A DNA stretch of 61,819 nt from JBLNBQ01 sp050260095 (GTDB lineage Bacteria; Bacillota; UBA5301; DYFA01). The translations under genes and the position numbers were made by a program. The notes under the pieces were generated by a model. That model was not told the DNA's origin. It searched no databases and saw only the letters and a program-made list of their open reading frames with translations. Every line of letters starts with the position of its first letter. The stretch's first letter is position 1. Positions 33,749 through 44,708 of the stretch are shown in pieces. The DNA lies in contig JBLNBQ010000179.1 in the NCBI GenBank assembly GCA_050260095.1, forward strand, positions 1 through 61,819, given 5' to 3'.

Positions 33749-35065
33749 GTGGCACTCCTCCTGCTGCTGATGCTGGTCGCCTCTCCCGGCTGCTGGGACT
33801 ATCGGGAGATCAACGATTTGGCCATCGTGAGCGCGCTCGGCATAGACGTGACCGGGGATGCCCGGACCGTCAGGGCCAGCGTGCTGATCGCGCTGCCCGG
33901 CGGGGGTGGCGGCGGGGGAGGCGGCGGCGGGGCGGGCGGGATGAGTTCGGGTCCGCCCGCGCTCATGGAAATGGCCGAGGGCGTCTCGCTCGGGGAAGCC
34001 TTCAACCGGCTCAACTCCTTCACCGGACGGCGGCCCATCTTCTCGCACACCCGGGTGCTCGTCTTCAGCGAGAAAGCGGCCAGGCAAGGCCTTGAGCGGC
34101 TCCTCGACGTGCTGACCCGCTGGTATGAGTTCCGGCGGACGATGGTGGTCTTCATCGCCCGGCCCGACGCCGCACAGTGTCTCGACATCGAGTCGCCGCT
34201 CAGCAAAGACCCCACCAATTTCCTGCTGGGGTTGGCCAGGAGTCCGGTCCTGGCGGGGGCGAACGCTCCCACGATGCAGGACCTCCTCGATGGGCTTCAG
34301 TCGTCAAGGCGCGAGGCGCTGATCCCGCTGATCGAACCTGTGCCGACCCCGCACGTCCACGCCGGCGGCCCGGGCGGCGGCGGAGGGGGTGGCGGCGGTG
34401 GCAGCAGCGCAGGTGGCAGGGAAGGTGGCGGTCAGGAGCAGCCGCGTCGCGAACCGGCCGTCCGGGTGGCGGGGCTGGCCGTGATGAGGCGCGACCGGAT
34501 GATCGCCGTCCTCAACCCGGCCGAGACCCTGGATTGGCTGATCCTCACGGGGCGGATGAAGCGGGCCTTCGCCGTGCTGCCGGACCCGCGGCGCCCGGGG
34601 CGCCACATAACGGTGCAGTTCAGCGGCGTCCAGCGGCGGATCAAGGCGCGGCGGGGGAACCCGCCCTCCGTCCACATCGAGTTGACCCTGCCAGCGGAGA
34701 TCGCCGAGATCGAATCCGGCCTTGACTACGCGACGGCTGCGGGGCGGGACCGGCTCGAGACCTCTTGCGAGCAGGCCATCCAACGGGATCTGGAGAAGCT
34801 GGTCCGGCGGGCGCAGCACGAATTCCGCACCGACATTTTCGATTTCGGGGAGTTCTTCATCGGCAAGTTCCTGTACTGGGACGAGTGGCTCAAATACGGT
34901 TGGCTTCGCCGGCAGTTCCCCCGGGCCGACATCCGTTTGCACGTCAACGTCAGCATCATCCGCCCGGGCGCGACCCTGCGGCCCATTCGGCCGATGCTGC
35001 AGGATTCAGGAGGGTCTACGGAAGTGGCAGCGGGCGAAGCAGCACGTACACGGTCACAGCGCTGA
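33749..35065 (+). CDS. gerC: Spore germination receptor lipoprotein GerC
   Basis: 438 residues from GTG 33749. Hydrophobic stretch then lipobox ASPGC followed by WDYREINDLAIVSALGID, the canonical GerC start after lipidation. The usual domain segments follow (GEAFNRLNSFTGRRPIFSHTRVLVFSE, PAVRVAGLAVMRRDRMIAVL, and the C-terminal IRLHVNVSIIRPG). The signal lacks positive charges at this start; the open codons just upstream would encode LPRRRLLS, so translation may begin at a CTG further up. Two long glycine tracts interrupt the protein (11 consecutive Gly near residue 50, 10 near residue 210), which are not usual for the family. Confidence 0.93.
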   Translation: MALLLLLMLVASPGCWDYREINDLAIVSALGIDVTGDARTVRASVLIALPGGGGGGGGGGGAGGMSSGPPALMEMAEGVSLGEAFNRLNSFTGRRPIFSHTRVLVFSEKAARQGLERLLDVLTRWYEFRRTMVVFIARPDAAQCLDIESPLSKDPTNFLLGLARSPVLAGANAPTMQDLLDGLQSSRREALIPLIEPVPTPHVHAGGPGGGGGGGGGGSSAGGREGGGQEQPRREPAVRVAGLAVMRRDRMIAVLNPAETLDWLILTGRMKRAFAVLPDPRRPGRHITVQFSGVQRRIKARRGNPPSVHIELTLPAEIAEIESGLDYATAAGRDRLETSCEQAIQRDLEKLVRRAQHEFRTDIFDFGEFFIGKFLYWDEWLKYGWLRRQFPRADIRLHVNVSIIRPGATLRPIRPMLQDSGGSTEVAAGEAARTRSQR

Positions 35066-35195
35066 CGGCCGCCGTGAAGAGCAACAGCCCCAGGCCACCG
35101 CGCACGTTGCCCGCCCGCCAGGCGCGGATGGCCAAGGTGACCGTGTAGGCGACGATCGAGGCGGCGGCCACGCCAAGGGCGAAAGCGGTCGGCAC
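35016..35195 (-). CDS. Small two-helix membrane protein, convergent with gerC
   Basis: 59 residues, unrecognised. GTG at 35195 has a good GGAGGT nine bases upstream on the minus strand, which is why I accept it. The sequence is two hydrophobic helices (ALGVAAASIVAYTVTLAI and GLGLLLFTAAVSAVTVYVLL) joined by a basic loop (RAWRAGNVRG). Its last 50 bp overlap the 3' end of gerC on the opposite strand. Small hydrophobic proteins are known accessories of germinant receptors, but those are usually on the same strand, so a germination role is only a guess. Confidence 0.55.
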   Translation of the reverse strand: MPTAFALGVAAASIVAYTVTLAIRAWRAGNVRGGLGLLLFTAAVSAVTVYVLLRPLPLP

Positions 35196-35232
35196 GGGGG
35201 AGGCACCTCCGGTTGAACCCCGCTGCGGGGTA

Positions 35233-35241
35233 TGGTATGAT
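35233..35241 (+). promoter_or_regulatory. Extended -10 promoter for tRNA-Leu
   Basis: TG-G-TATGAT (35233-35241), 11 nt before the tRNA. No good -35. Confidence 0.6.
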
Positions 35242-35252
35242 TTTTGCGGCAC

Positions 35253-35335
35253 GCGGAGATGGCGGAACTGGCAGACGCGCTAGCCTTAGGAGCTAGTGGG
35301 CGACCGTGCGGGTTCGATTCCCGCTCTCCGCACCA
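35253..35335 (+). tRNA. tRNA-Leu (TAG)
   Basis: Acceptor GCGGAGA (35253-35259) pairs with TCTCCGC (35325-35331), A73, encoded CCA. Anticodon loop CTTAGGA with TAG at 35287-35289. The long variable arm (around TGGGCGACCGTGC) is the class II feature of tRNA-Leu. Confidence 0.97.
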
Positions 35336-35349
35336 ACTGAAGACGAGAT

Positions 35350-35372
35350 GGGGCGCCCGTTGCGGGCGCCCC
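35350..35372. terminator. Bidirectional GC-rich hairpin between tRNA-Leu and the SASP gene
   Basis: GGGGCGCCCG pairs perfectly with CGGGCGCCCC around a 3-nt loop. There is no U-run on either strand, but it is the only candidate end for tRNA-Leu and for the convergent SASP gene. Confidence 0.5.
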
Positions 35373-35394
35373 TCACGCGTGCGCCCGCCCGGAG

Positions 35395-35643
35395 CTAGCC
35401 CTGGGCTGGCGGGCTGGCGGCGCCCTCTTCCTCGGCGAGCTTCTCCTCGCCCTTCTCGATCAGGCGCTTGACCATGTTCCCGCCGATCTTCCCGGCCTCC
35501 CGGACCGAGAGTTGGTCGGGATCCTGAAGGTCATCGTCGAGCCCCAGGTCGCGGGCCACCTCCATCTTGAGGTTCTCGTGGGCGTCCTCTTTCGCCTGTC
35601 CCTGCTGCTGTTTCGCCCGGTTCATCATGTCCAGGAAACTCAC
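35395..35643 (-). CDS. Alpha/beta-type small acid-soluble spore protein
   Basis: 82 residues from GTG 35643, preceded on the minus strand by GGGAGGTGG. The core LKMEVARDLGL and SVREAGKIGGNMVKRLIEKGE contain the two conserved blocks of alpha/beta SASPs, including the Glu-Ala/Gly region cut by the germination protease. These proteins coat and protect spore DNA and are degraded at germination. The N-terminus (MSFLDMMNRAKQQQGQAKED) and the acidic tail are lineage-specific. I did not find a convincing sigma-G promoter. Confidence 0.9.
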   Translation of the reverse strand: MSFLDMMNRAKQQQGQAKEDAHENLKMEVARDLGLDDDLQDPDQLSVREAGKIGGNMVKRLIEKGEEKLAEEEGAASPPAQG

Positions 35644-35722
35644 CGACGGCCACCTCCCGCAGAAATTGGGTACGGATATATCATTTCTCTCCCGCGGCAA
35701 GACAAATCCAGCCGGCCCGCTG

Positions 35723-35731
35723 TGGTATAAT
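35723..35731 (+). promoter_or_regulatory. Extended -10 promoter for tig-clpP-clpX
   Basis: TG-G-TATAAT (35723-35731), consensus hexamer, no -35 match. It leaves a leader of about 120 nt before the trigger factor ATG; no CtsR- or CIRCE-like operator is visible in that leader. Confidence 0.65.
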
Positions 35732-35858
35732 AGCCACGCAACGCTCGGAGGCCGGAAGAAGAGGAGAACCTGCGGTTTCCAGCGAAGACTACACGGAACG
35801 CCCGGACGGTCGAACACCGAACTGCCGCCGGACATAGATTGTTGCAGGAGGAGAATGG

Positions 35859-37247
35859 ATGCAAACGGAGTTGGCCAGACTAGAGGGTAATCGTGTCGAA
35901 CTGAAGATCGAAGTGCCGGCTGATGAAGTCGAGCGGGCGTTCGCCCGGGCTTACGCCAACGTCGCGGCGAAAGTGCGCATCCCCGGCTTTCGGAAGGGCA
36001 AGGCGCCCCGGGCGCTGATCCAGCGTTTCGTGGGGCAAGGGGCCGTGATGGAAGAGGCCTTCGAACAGCTCTTCCCCAAAGCCTACTTCGAGGCGCTCAA
36101 GGAGACCGGGGTCGAGCCGATCGAGCAACCCGAGGTTTCCGACCTCGCGCTCGAAGAGGGTAAACCGTGCACCTTCAAAGTGCAGGTCGAGGTGATGCCC
36201 GAGGTCAAGCTGGGCCAATACCGCGGCCTTTCGGCGGTCAAGGCCGTCACGCCGGTGACCGACATCGATGTGGCCTCGGTGCTGGAGAACCTCCGGGAAC
36301 GCCAGGCCGAACTGGTCGAGAGCGAGAAGGAGAAGTTGGAGCCGGGCCTGTTCGCGGTGATCGACTTCGATGGCTTCATCGACGGGGCGCCCTTCTCGGG
36401 CGGTGCCGGCCGGGACGTTCAGATCGAGATCGGCGGCGGGCGGTTCCTGCCCGGCTTCGAAGAGGGGCTGGTCGGTGCGGCGAAGGGCGAGGAGCGGGAA
36501 GTGACCGTTCCGTTCCCGGAGAACTACCACGCCCGCCACTTGGCCGGGAAAGAGGCCGTCTTCAAGATCAAGGTCAAGGAGATCAAGGAGAAAAAGGTCC
36601 CGGAGCTTGACGATGAGTTCGCCAAGGACGTGTCCGATTTCGCGACCCTGGAAGAGCTGAAGGAGGACATCCGGCGGCGAATCGGGGAAGAGCGCGACAA
36701 GGCCGCCCAGGAGGCGGTGGAGAACCAGCTGATCGCCGCCGCCGCCGAGAACGCCTCGGTGGAAGTGCCGGAGAAGCTGGTGGAGCGCCGCGTGGAGCGG
36801 AAGTTCGCTGAGTTCGTGCAGCGCCTGGAGGAGGGCGGCTATACCCTCGCCGACTACCTGGGCGAGGAGCGGACCGAAGAGGATCTCCGGAACGACCTGA
36901 AGGAGGCGGCGCGCGAAGAGGTCAAGACCCGGCTGGTCGTCGAGGCCATCGTCAAGGCCGAAGGGATCACGGTCAGCGATGATGAGGTCCAGGCGCGGCT
37001 GGTCGCCCTCGCTGGCGGGAACGAAGAGCAGGGGAAGAGCCTGAAGGACCGGCTCGAAAAGGAAGGCCGGTACCTCGACTTTGTGGACCGGATGGCATCT
37101 GAGCGGGCGGTAAACCTTCTCGTGGAAACGGCGGACATTAAAGAAGAGGTAACCCCGACCGAACCGGAGAAGGATAAGAAGGCGAAGACCCGCCGGAGTC
37201 CCCGCAAGAAAGCCGGGGCTGCCGACGCGAAGGAGGATGAGGCGTGA
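35859..37247 (+). CDS. tig: Trigger factor
   Basis: 462 residues with the three trigger-factor domains: ribosome-binding N-domain with the GFRKGKAPRALIQ signature (residues 44-56), FKBP-type prolyl isomerase domain (about 160-245, GQYRGL before it and LPGFEEGLVGAAKGE within it), and a helical C-terminal chaperone domain. The tail beyond residue 430 is Lys/Ala-rich. AGGAGGAG ribosome site. Its stop overlaps the clpP start by four bases, giving the common tig-clpP-clpX order. Confidence 0.97.
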   Translation: MQTELARLEGNRVELKIEVPADEVERAFARAYANVAAKVRIPGFRKGKAPRALIQRFVGQGAVMEEAFEQLFPKAYFEALKETGVEPIEQPEVSDLALEEGKPCTFKVQVEVMPEVKLGQYRGLSAVKAVTPVTDIDVASVLENLRERQAELVESEKEKLEPGLFAVIDFDGFIDGAPFSGGAGRDVQIEIGGGRFLPGFEEGLVGAAKGEEREVTVPFPENYHARHLAGKEAVFKIKVKEIKEKKVPELDDEFAKDVSDFATLEELKEDIRRRIGEERDKAAQEAVENQLIAAAAENASVEVPEKLVERRVERKFAEFVQRLEEGGYTLADYLGEERTEEDLRNDLKEAAREEVKTRLVVEAIVKAEGITVSDDEVQARLVALAGGNEEQGKSLKDRLEKEGRYLDFVDRMASERAVNLLVETADIKEEVTPTEPEKDKKAKTRRSPRKKAGAADAKEDEA

Positions 37248-37852
37248 GCACCTTGGTTCCGATGGTCGTCGAGCAGACCAATCGCGGCGAGCGGGCCTAT
37301 GACATCTTCAGCCGGCTGCTTAAGGACCGCATCGTCTTTCTCGGTGGCCCAATCGAGGACCACATCGCCAATCTGGCGATCGCCCAGATGATCTTCCTGG
37401 AGGGAGAGGATCCGGAGAAGGACATCTTCCTCTACATCAACTCGCCGGGCGGCGACATCTACGCAGGGCTGGCCATCTACGACACGATGCAGTACATCCG
37501 GTGCGACGTCTCGACCATCTGCGTGGGGATGGCGGCCAGCATGGCCGCGGTGCTGCTGGCGGCAGGGACGAAGGGCAAGCGCTACGCGCTGCCGAACTCG
37601 CGCATCATGATCCACCAACCCCTCGGGGGCTTCCAGGGCCAGGCCAAGGACCTGGAGATCAGGGCCAAGGAGATCCTGACCTTGAAGAAAGGGCTCAACC
37701 AGATCCTGGTGAAACATACGGGACAGCCCTATGAGAAGATCGACGCCGACACCGACCGCGACTACTTCATGTCGGCGGAGGAAGCGAAGGTGTACGGGCT
37801 CATCGACTCGGTGTTCACGGAAAAGAGGAAGATCGGCCAGGAAGTCAGGTGA
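37244..37852 (+). CDS. clpP: ATP-dependent Clp protease proteolytic subunit
   Basis: 202 residues. Catalytic triad Ser99 (GMAASMAAV), His124 (IMIHQPLGG) and Asp173 (DTDRDYFM). The N-terminal VVEQTNRGERAYDIFSRLL is the canonical start with a short propeptide. It forms the barrel that degrades proteins fed by ClpX, whose gene begins four bases after the stop. Confidence 0.98.
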   Translation: MSTLVPMVVEQTNRGERAYDIFSRLLKDRIVFLGGPIEDHIANLAIAQMIFLEGEDPEKDIFLYINSPGGDIYAGLAIYDTMQYIRCDVSTICVGMAASMAAVLLAAGTKGKRYALPNSRIMIHQPLGGFQGQAKDLEIRAKEILTLKKGLNQILVKHTGQPYEKIDADTDRDYFMSAEEAKVYGLIDSVFTEKRKIGQEVR

Positions 37853-37856
37853 AGAC

Positions 37857-39119
37857 ATGTTCAAGTTTGGCGACGAGAAGGGCCAACTGAAGTGCTCGTT
37901 CTGCGGCAAGACCCAGGAACAGGTCAAGAAGTTGATCGCCGGCCCGGGGGTCTATATCTGCGACGAGTGCATCGAGTTGTGCACCGAGATCATCGAAGAG
38001 GAGTTCAACGAGGACGTCGAGGTTGAACTGGGCAGCATCCCCAAGCCCGGCGAGATCAAGGACATCCTCGACCAGTACGTCATCGGGCAGGAGCACGCCA
38101 AGCGGGCGCTGGCCGTCGCGGTCTACAACCACTACAAGCGCATCAACGCGGGCGCCCGACTCGACGACGTCGAACTCCAGAAGTCGAACATCCTGTTGCT
38201 CGGTCCGACGGGATGCGGGAAGACCCTGCTCGCCCAAACGCTCGCGAAGATCCTGAACGTTCCGTTTGCCATCGCCGACGCCACCAGCCTCACGGAGGCC
38301 GGCTACGTCGGGGAAGATGTGGAGAACATCCTGCTCAAGCTGATCCAGAACGCCGACTACGATATCGAAAAGGCCGAGAAGGGCATCGTCTACATCGACG
38401 AGGTCGACAAGATCGCCCGGAAGTCGGAGAACCCGTCCATCACCCGCGACGTGTCGGGCGAGGGCGTGCAGCAGGCGCTCCTGAAGATTCTCGAAGGCAC
38501 GGTCGCCTCCGTGCCGCCGCAGGGCGGCCGGAAGCACCCGCACCAGGAGTTCATCCAGATCGACACGACGAACATCCTGTTCATCTGCGGCGGCGCCTTC
38601 GAGGGTCTCGAGAAGATCATCGAGAACCGGACGGGCAAGAAGACGCTGGGCTTCGGGGCCGAGGTCAAGAGCCGGGCCGAGAAGCCCATCGGGGAGATCC
38701 TGCGGCAGATCATGCCGGAAGACCTGCTCAAGTTCGGGCTCATCCCCGAGTTCGTGGGCCGGCTGCCGATCGTGGTCACGCTCGACCCGCTTGACGAAGA
38801 CGCGCTCGTCCGCATCCTGTGCGAGCCGCGCAACGCCCTGGTGAAGCAGTTCAAGAAGCTGCTCGAACTGGACGGGGTCGAGGTCGAGTTCACGCCGGAG
38901 GCGCTGAGGCTCATCTCCCGCAAGGCGATCAAGCGGAAGACCGGGGCGCGGGGCCTGCGCTCCATCATCGAGGAGTTCATGCTCGATGTGATGTTCGAAC
39001 TGCCCGCGCAGGATGACGTCAAGAAGTGCGTCATCAACGAGCAGGTGGTCGAGCGGGAGGCGCCGCCGATCCTGGTCAGGACCGAACGGCGGGCCAAGAA
39101 GAAGGAGAATACGGCCTGA
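37857..39119 (+). CDS. clpX: ATP-dependent Clp protease ATP-binding subunit ClpX
   Basis: 420 residues from ATG 37857. N-terminal C4 zinc finger (CSFCGKTQ and CDECIELC), Walker A GPTGCGKT, Walker B VYIDEVDKI, sensor/arginine region (PEFVGRLPI), the IGF-type ClpP-docking loop region around KTLGFGAEV, and the AAA+ lid (KTGARGLRSIIE). It unfolds substrates and passes them to ClpP. Confidence 0.98.
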   Translation: MFKFGDEKGQLKCSFCGKTQEQVKKLIAGPGVYICDECIELCTEIIEEEFNEDVEVELGSIPKPGEIKDILDQYVIGQEHAKRALAVAVYNHYKRINAGARLDDVELQKSNILLLGPTGCGKTLLAQTLAKILNVPFAIADATSLTEAGYVGEDVENILLKLIQNADYDIEKAEKGIVYIDEVDKIARKSENPSITRDVSGEGVQQALLKILEGTVASVPPQGGRKHPHQEFIQIDTTNILFICGGAFEGLEKIIENRTGKKTLGFGAEVKSRAEKPIGEILRQIMPEDLLKFGLIPEFVGRLPIVVTLDPLDEDALVRILCEPRNALVKQFKKLLELDGVEVEFTPEALRLISRKAIKRKTGARGLRSIIEEFMLDVMFELPAQDDVKKCVINEQVVEREAPPILVRTERRAKKKENTA

Positions 39120-39140
39120 CGCGGCACAAGACCATAGGTC

Positions 39141-39187
39141 AACCGGCAACTGGGTCTACCCTGACCCGGCTGCCGGTTTTTGTTTTT
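39141..39187 (+). terminator. Intrinsic terminator after clpX
   Basis: AACCGGCAACTGGGTC pairs with GACCCGGCTGCCGGTT (16 bp with two wobbles) around 6 nt, followed by TTTTGTTTTT. Confidence 0.9.
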
Positions 39188-39354
39188 CCGGGGGCGGGAT
39201 GAGCGCAATTGCCGGGAGAGATAATACTAGCAGCCTTGAGGAACCCGCTTTTAGCTGGGAAAACAATGTGAAGGCTCCTGGCGGACGACCATCTGCCGGG
39301 AGCCGCACGTTGAGTGACTTGAGGTGAGAGACGGCAAAGAGAGAAGGGGTGACC

Positions 39355-41100
39355 GTGACCGGCAATTTCTTCGGGCTCATCAGCCTCTTCTTTACAGTGG
39401 TCATCGGGATCTACTTCTGGAACCTCCTGCGGCAGCAGCAGTCCTCCCGGGGGGCGATCGACCGGGAGTCCCGCAAGGAACTGGAGAAGCTGGAGCGCCT
39501 GCGCGCCATCAGCCTGAGCGAACCGCTGGCGGAGAAGACGCGCCCCTCGACCCTTTCCGAGATCATCGGGCAGGAGGACGGCGTGAGATCGCTTCGGGCG
39601 GCCCTGTGCGGCCCCAACCCGCAGCACGTGATCATGTACGGCCCGCCGGGCGTGGGCAAGACCGCCGCCGCCCGGGTGGTGCTGGAGGAGGCCAAGATGA
39701 ACCCTCTGTCGCCCTTCCTTCCGACCGCCAAGTTCGTGGAAGTCGACGCCACCACCGCCCGTTTCGACGACCGGGGGATCGCCGACCCGCTGATGGGCTC
39801 GGTGCACGACCCGATCTACCAGGGCGCCGGTCCTTTGGGCATGGCGGGCATCCCGCAGCCGAAGCCCGGGGCGGTGACCAAGGCCCACGGCGGCGTGCTC
39901 TTCATCGACGAGATCGGCGAACTGCATCCCATCCAGATGAACAAGCTGCTCAAAGTGCTGGAGGACCGGAAGGTCTTCCTGGAGAGCGCCTACTACTCCT
40001 CGGAGGATAGCAACATCCCCGCCTACATCCACGATATTTTCCAGAACGGTCTGCCCGCCGACTTCCGGCTGGTCGCCGCCACTACCCGACAGCCACACGA
40101 GATCCCGCCGGCCATCCGGTCGCGGTGCCTGGAGATCTTCTTCCGGGCCCTCACGCCGGAGGAGGTGGAGACCATCGCCCGCAACGCGGTGAAGAAGATC
40201 GAGTTCACGGCGGAGGAGGGGGCCATCCGGGTGCTGACCCGGTACGCCACCAACGGGCGGGACGCGGTGAACATGATCCAGGTCGCGGCCGGGCTGGCTT
40301 TGACCGAGGGCCGGAAGAGCATCCGGCAGGCCGACGTGGAGTGGGTGGTGCAGAGCGGCCAGTACAGCCCCCGCCCTGACCGGAAAGTGCCGGAGACGCC
40401 GCAGGTCGGCCTGGTCAACGGCCTGGCGGTCTACGGGCCCAACATGGGCGCGCTCATGGAAGTGGAAGCCTCAGCGGTGCCGGCCGAGAAGGGCAAAGGG
40501 CGCCTCATGATCACCGGGGTGGTCGAGGAGGAGGAGATGAGTTCGGTCGGCCGGACGCTGCGGTCGAAGTCGACCGCCCGCGGTTCGGTGGAGAACGTGC
40601 TCACCGTGCTGAAGAAGTGCTTCGACCTCGACCCGCACGACTACGACCTGCACGTGAACTTCCCGGGCGGGACGCCGGTGGACGGTCCCTCAGCCGGCGT
40701 GACCATCGTGACCGCCATCTACTCGGCGATCACCGGTTACCCGGTGGACAACCTTGTGGCGATGACCGGCGAGGTCTCGATCCGGGGGTACGTGAAACCC
40801 ATCGGCGGGGTGGTGCCGAAGGTGAAAGCCGCCCTGCAGGCCGGGGCGAAGAAGGTCCTGATCCCGAAGGAGAACTACCAGGACCTCTTCGCGACGATGG
40901 AGGACATCAAGGTCCAGCCGGTGGAGCACATCCGCCAGGTCATCGAGGAGGCCGTAATTGGCAACCCGTTCGCCGGCCACCGCTGGTCGGAGGCGGAGGT
41001 CGCTGCGGCAGTGCCGCCCGCCGGCGGGGTGGCCGCCTCCGGGCCGGTGGTGAACCCGGTGGTCCCGGCGCCGGCCTTGCAACCGCCGGTGGGGTGCTAG
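39355..41100 (+). CDS. lonB: Membrane-anchored ATP-dependent protease LonB
   Basis: 581 residues from GTG 39355, seven bases after AGAAGG (a GTG at 39349 is in frame but overlaps that site). An N-terminal membrane helix (FFGLISLFFTVVIGIYFWNLL) matches Bacillus LonB, then AAA+ motifs GPPGVGKT and GGVLFIDEIGEL, and a Lon-type peptidase domain with the catalytic serine in GTPVDGPSAGVT and the lysine near AGAKKVLIP. In Bacillus LonB acts in the forespore under sigma-F. As there, it lies upstream of lon, but with one extra gene between. Pro/Ala/Val-rich C-terminal tail. Confidence 0.95.
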   Translation: MTGNFFGLISLFFTVVIGIYFWNLLRQQQSSRGAIDRESRKELEKLERLRAISLSEPLAEKTRPSTLSEIIGQEDGVRSLRAALCGPNPQHVIMYGPPGVGKTAAARVVLEEAKMNPLSPFLPTAKFVEVDATTARFDDRGIADPLMGSVHDPIYQGAGPLGMAGIPQPKPGAVTKAHGGVLFIDEIGELHPIQMNKLLKVLEDRKVFLESAYYSSEDSNIPAYIHDIFQNGLPADFRLVAATTRQPHEIPPAIRSRCLEIFFRALTPEEVETIARNAVKKIEFTAEEGAIRVLTRYATNGRDAVNMIQVAAGLALTEGRKSIRQADVEWVVQSGQYSPRPDRKVPETPQVGLVNGLAVYGPNMGALMEVEASAVPAEKGKGRLMITGVVEEEEMSSVGRTLRSKSTARGSVENVLTVLKKCFDLDPHDYDLHVNFPGGTPVDGPSAGVTIVTAIYSAITGYPVDNLVAMTGEVSIRGYVKPIGGVVPKVKAALQAGAKKVLIPKENYQDLFATMEDIKVQPVEHIRQVIEEAVIGNPFAGHRWSEAEVAAAVPPAGGVAASGPVVNPVVPAPALQPPVGC

Positions 41101-41134
41101 GACAGACCCGGCTAGAACGATTGGCGATAATAAG

Positions 41135-41160
41135 GGCGCCGGGGGATTCCCCCGGCGCCT
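41135..41160 (+). terminator. Terminator-like hairpin after lonB
   Basis: GGCGCCGGGGG pairs perfectly with CCCCCGGCGCC around ATT, followed by TCTCTGCC. Confidence 0.65.
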
Positions 41161-41280
41161 CTCTGCCTTTGGACGGTAGCCTAGAAGGAGAACCGTGCGC
41201 CGACGAACGGACCATTCACTTAAAGGATGTGCCGTTTGCTGGTATCCTGTTCCGGCCTTGGTGGGCGGTTACTTATCACG

Positions 41281-41319
41281 GCGGAACCCGTTTCCGCGTG
41301 CTTCCATGAATGGAAACGG
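41281..41319 (+). promoter_or_regulatory. Two mutually exclusive hairpins in the leader of the beta-barrel gene
   Basis: GCGGAA (41281-41286) can pair with TTCCGC (41292-41297); alternatively CCGTTTCC (41288-41295) can pair with GGAAACGG (41312-41319). The two share bases, so only one can form. The 266-nt spacer 41101-41366 holds no other feature besides the lonB terminator and a GAGGAGGGG ribosome site. Confidence 0.35.
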
Positions 41320-41366
41320 TGGCAGGACGATATGCTGAGTGGGGAATTCTGTGAGGAGGGGTTAAC

Positions 41367-42038
41367 TTGAAGAGTTGGATGATCTGCCTCGTTCTGGCTG
41401 CTGTTCTCCTGCTCGGGTCGGTCTCGGTGGGGGCTGGCGATTTCGGAGCCACGGCATGCGCCGACTACTTGTTCGGGAAGCTCGAGTCTTGGTGGCGCAG
41501 CGATTCCGACGTCAACGGCTTCCTGCTACGGGCCGAAGCTCCCGTGACCGGACCTTTCGGGGTCCTCGGTGAAGCGGGCTTCCTGACTGCGAAGGACTAC
41601 TTCTATGGGGAGAGCGAATCCCTGGCGGCCGGGGATCTCAAGGTCCAGGACTGGAATCTCTTCGCCACGTACGCGCTGCCCATCGAGGGTGTTCAGCTTA
41701 AGGCGCTCGGGGGCTACGGCTCGGCTCGCTTCCCTGACGAAGCCGACGTTGCGTACGCCTTCAAGGGTTTCAAGCTGGGTGCCGCGGCTGAACTCAAGCC
41801 GGTGGAGAACCTCACCTTGAACGGCTTGGTAGCTTTTGGCCTAGGAGCGAAGGCTTGCTTCAACGAGGGGGATGAGTTCGACGCGAAGGCCACCGAGTAC
41901 CGCCTGTCTGGGAGTTACGCCGTGACCTCCAACGTCGCGATTGAGGCTGGATACAGCTACGCCAAGTACGAGTATACGGACGAGGCCCCGTACTTCGCCA
42001 CCAAGGGCTTCTTCGTGGGCGCCAAGGCCACGTTCTAA
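41367..42038 (+). CDS. Secreted beta-barrel-like protein (outer-membrane type)
   Basis: 223 residues from TTG 41367 (GAGGAGGGG five bases upstream). A signal peptide (MKSWMICLVLAAVLLLGSVSVGAG) is followed by about eight amphipathic strands with alternating hydrophobic residues, for example EYRLSGSYAVTSNVAIEAGY and LNLFATYALP-like segments, and the chain ends in GFFVGAKATF. A terminal phenylalanine after an aromatic-alternating last strand is the usual BAM-recognition signature of outer-membrane beta-barrels (OmpA/OmpW size class). It has its own terminator, so it is a single-gene unit between lonB and lon. No homologue name can be given. Confidence 0.65.
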   Translation: MKSWMICLVLAAVLLLGSVSVGAGDFGATACADYLFGKLESWWRSDSDVNGFLLRAEAPVTGPFGVLGEAGFLTAKDYFYGESESLAAGDLKVQDWNLFATYALPIEGVQLKALGGYGSARFPDEADVAYAFKGFKLGAAAELKPVENLTLNGLVAFGLGAKACFNEGDEFDAKATEYRLSGSYAVTSNVAIEAGYSYAKYEYTDEAPYFATKGFFVGAKATF

Positions 42039-42068
42039 GCGGTTCGGAACCGAACAAAGGCTACACCG

Positions 42069-42100
42069 GAACGCCGGGGTTCACCCCGGCGTTCTTTCTT
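42069..42100 (+). terminator. Intrinsic terminator after the beta-barrel gene
   Basis: GAACGCCGGGG pairs perfectly with CCCCGGCGTTC around 4 nt, followed by TTTCTT. Confidence 0.85.
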
Positions 42101-42209
42101 ATGGTGGGCAGACGCAGGCGGATCGGCTCCCAGCCCTGGTAGATGGTTACGGCAGGGAATCCGTCCTCCGCAAGCGAAACGTCTTATGATTCGCAGAGGA
42201 GGACTAGGC

Positions 42210-44645
<2,436 letters not shown>

Positions 44646-44708
44646 GGGCAGGGATACGGACGGGCAGCGACGAAAGACGCAGGTATGACTGCCGGCGGAG
44701 GAATGCTG

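Noticed and set aside
35644..35835. N-terminal extension of the SASP frame
   Set aside because: The extension lacks SASP similarity and would place the start upstream of a good ribosome site at the 35643 GTG.
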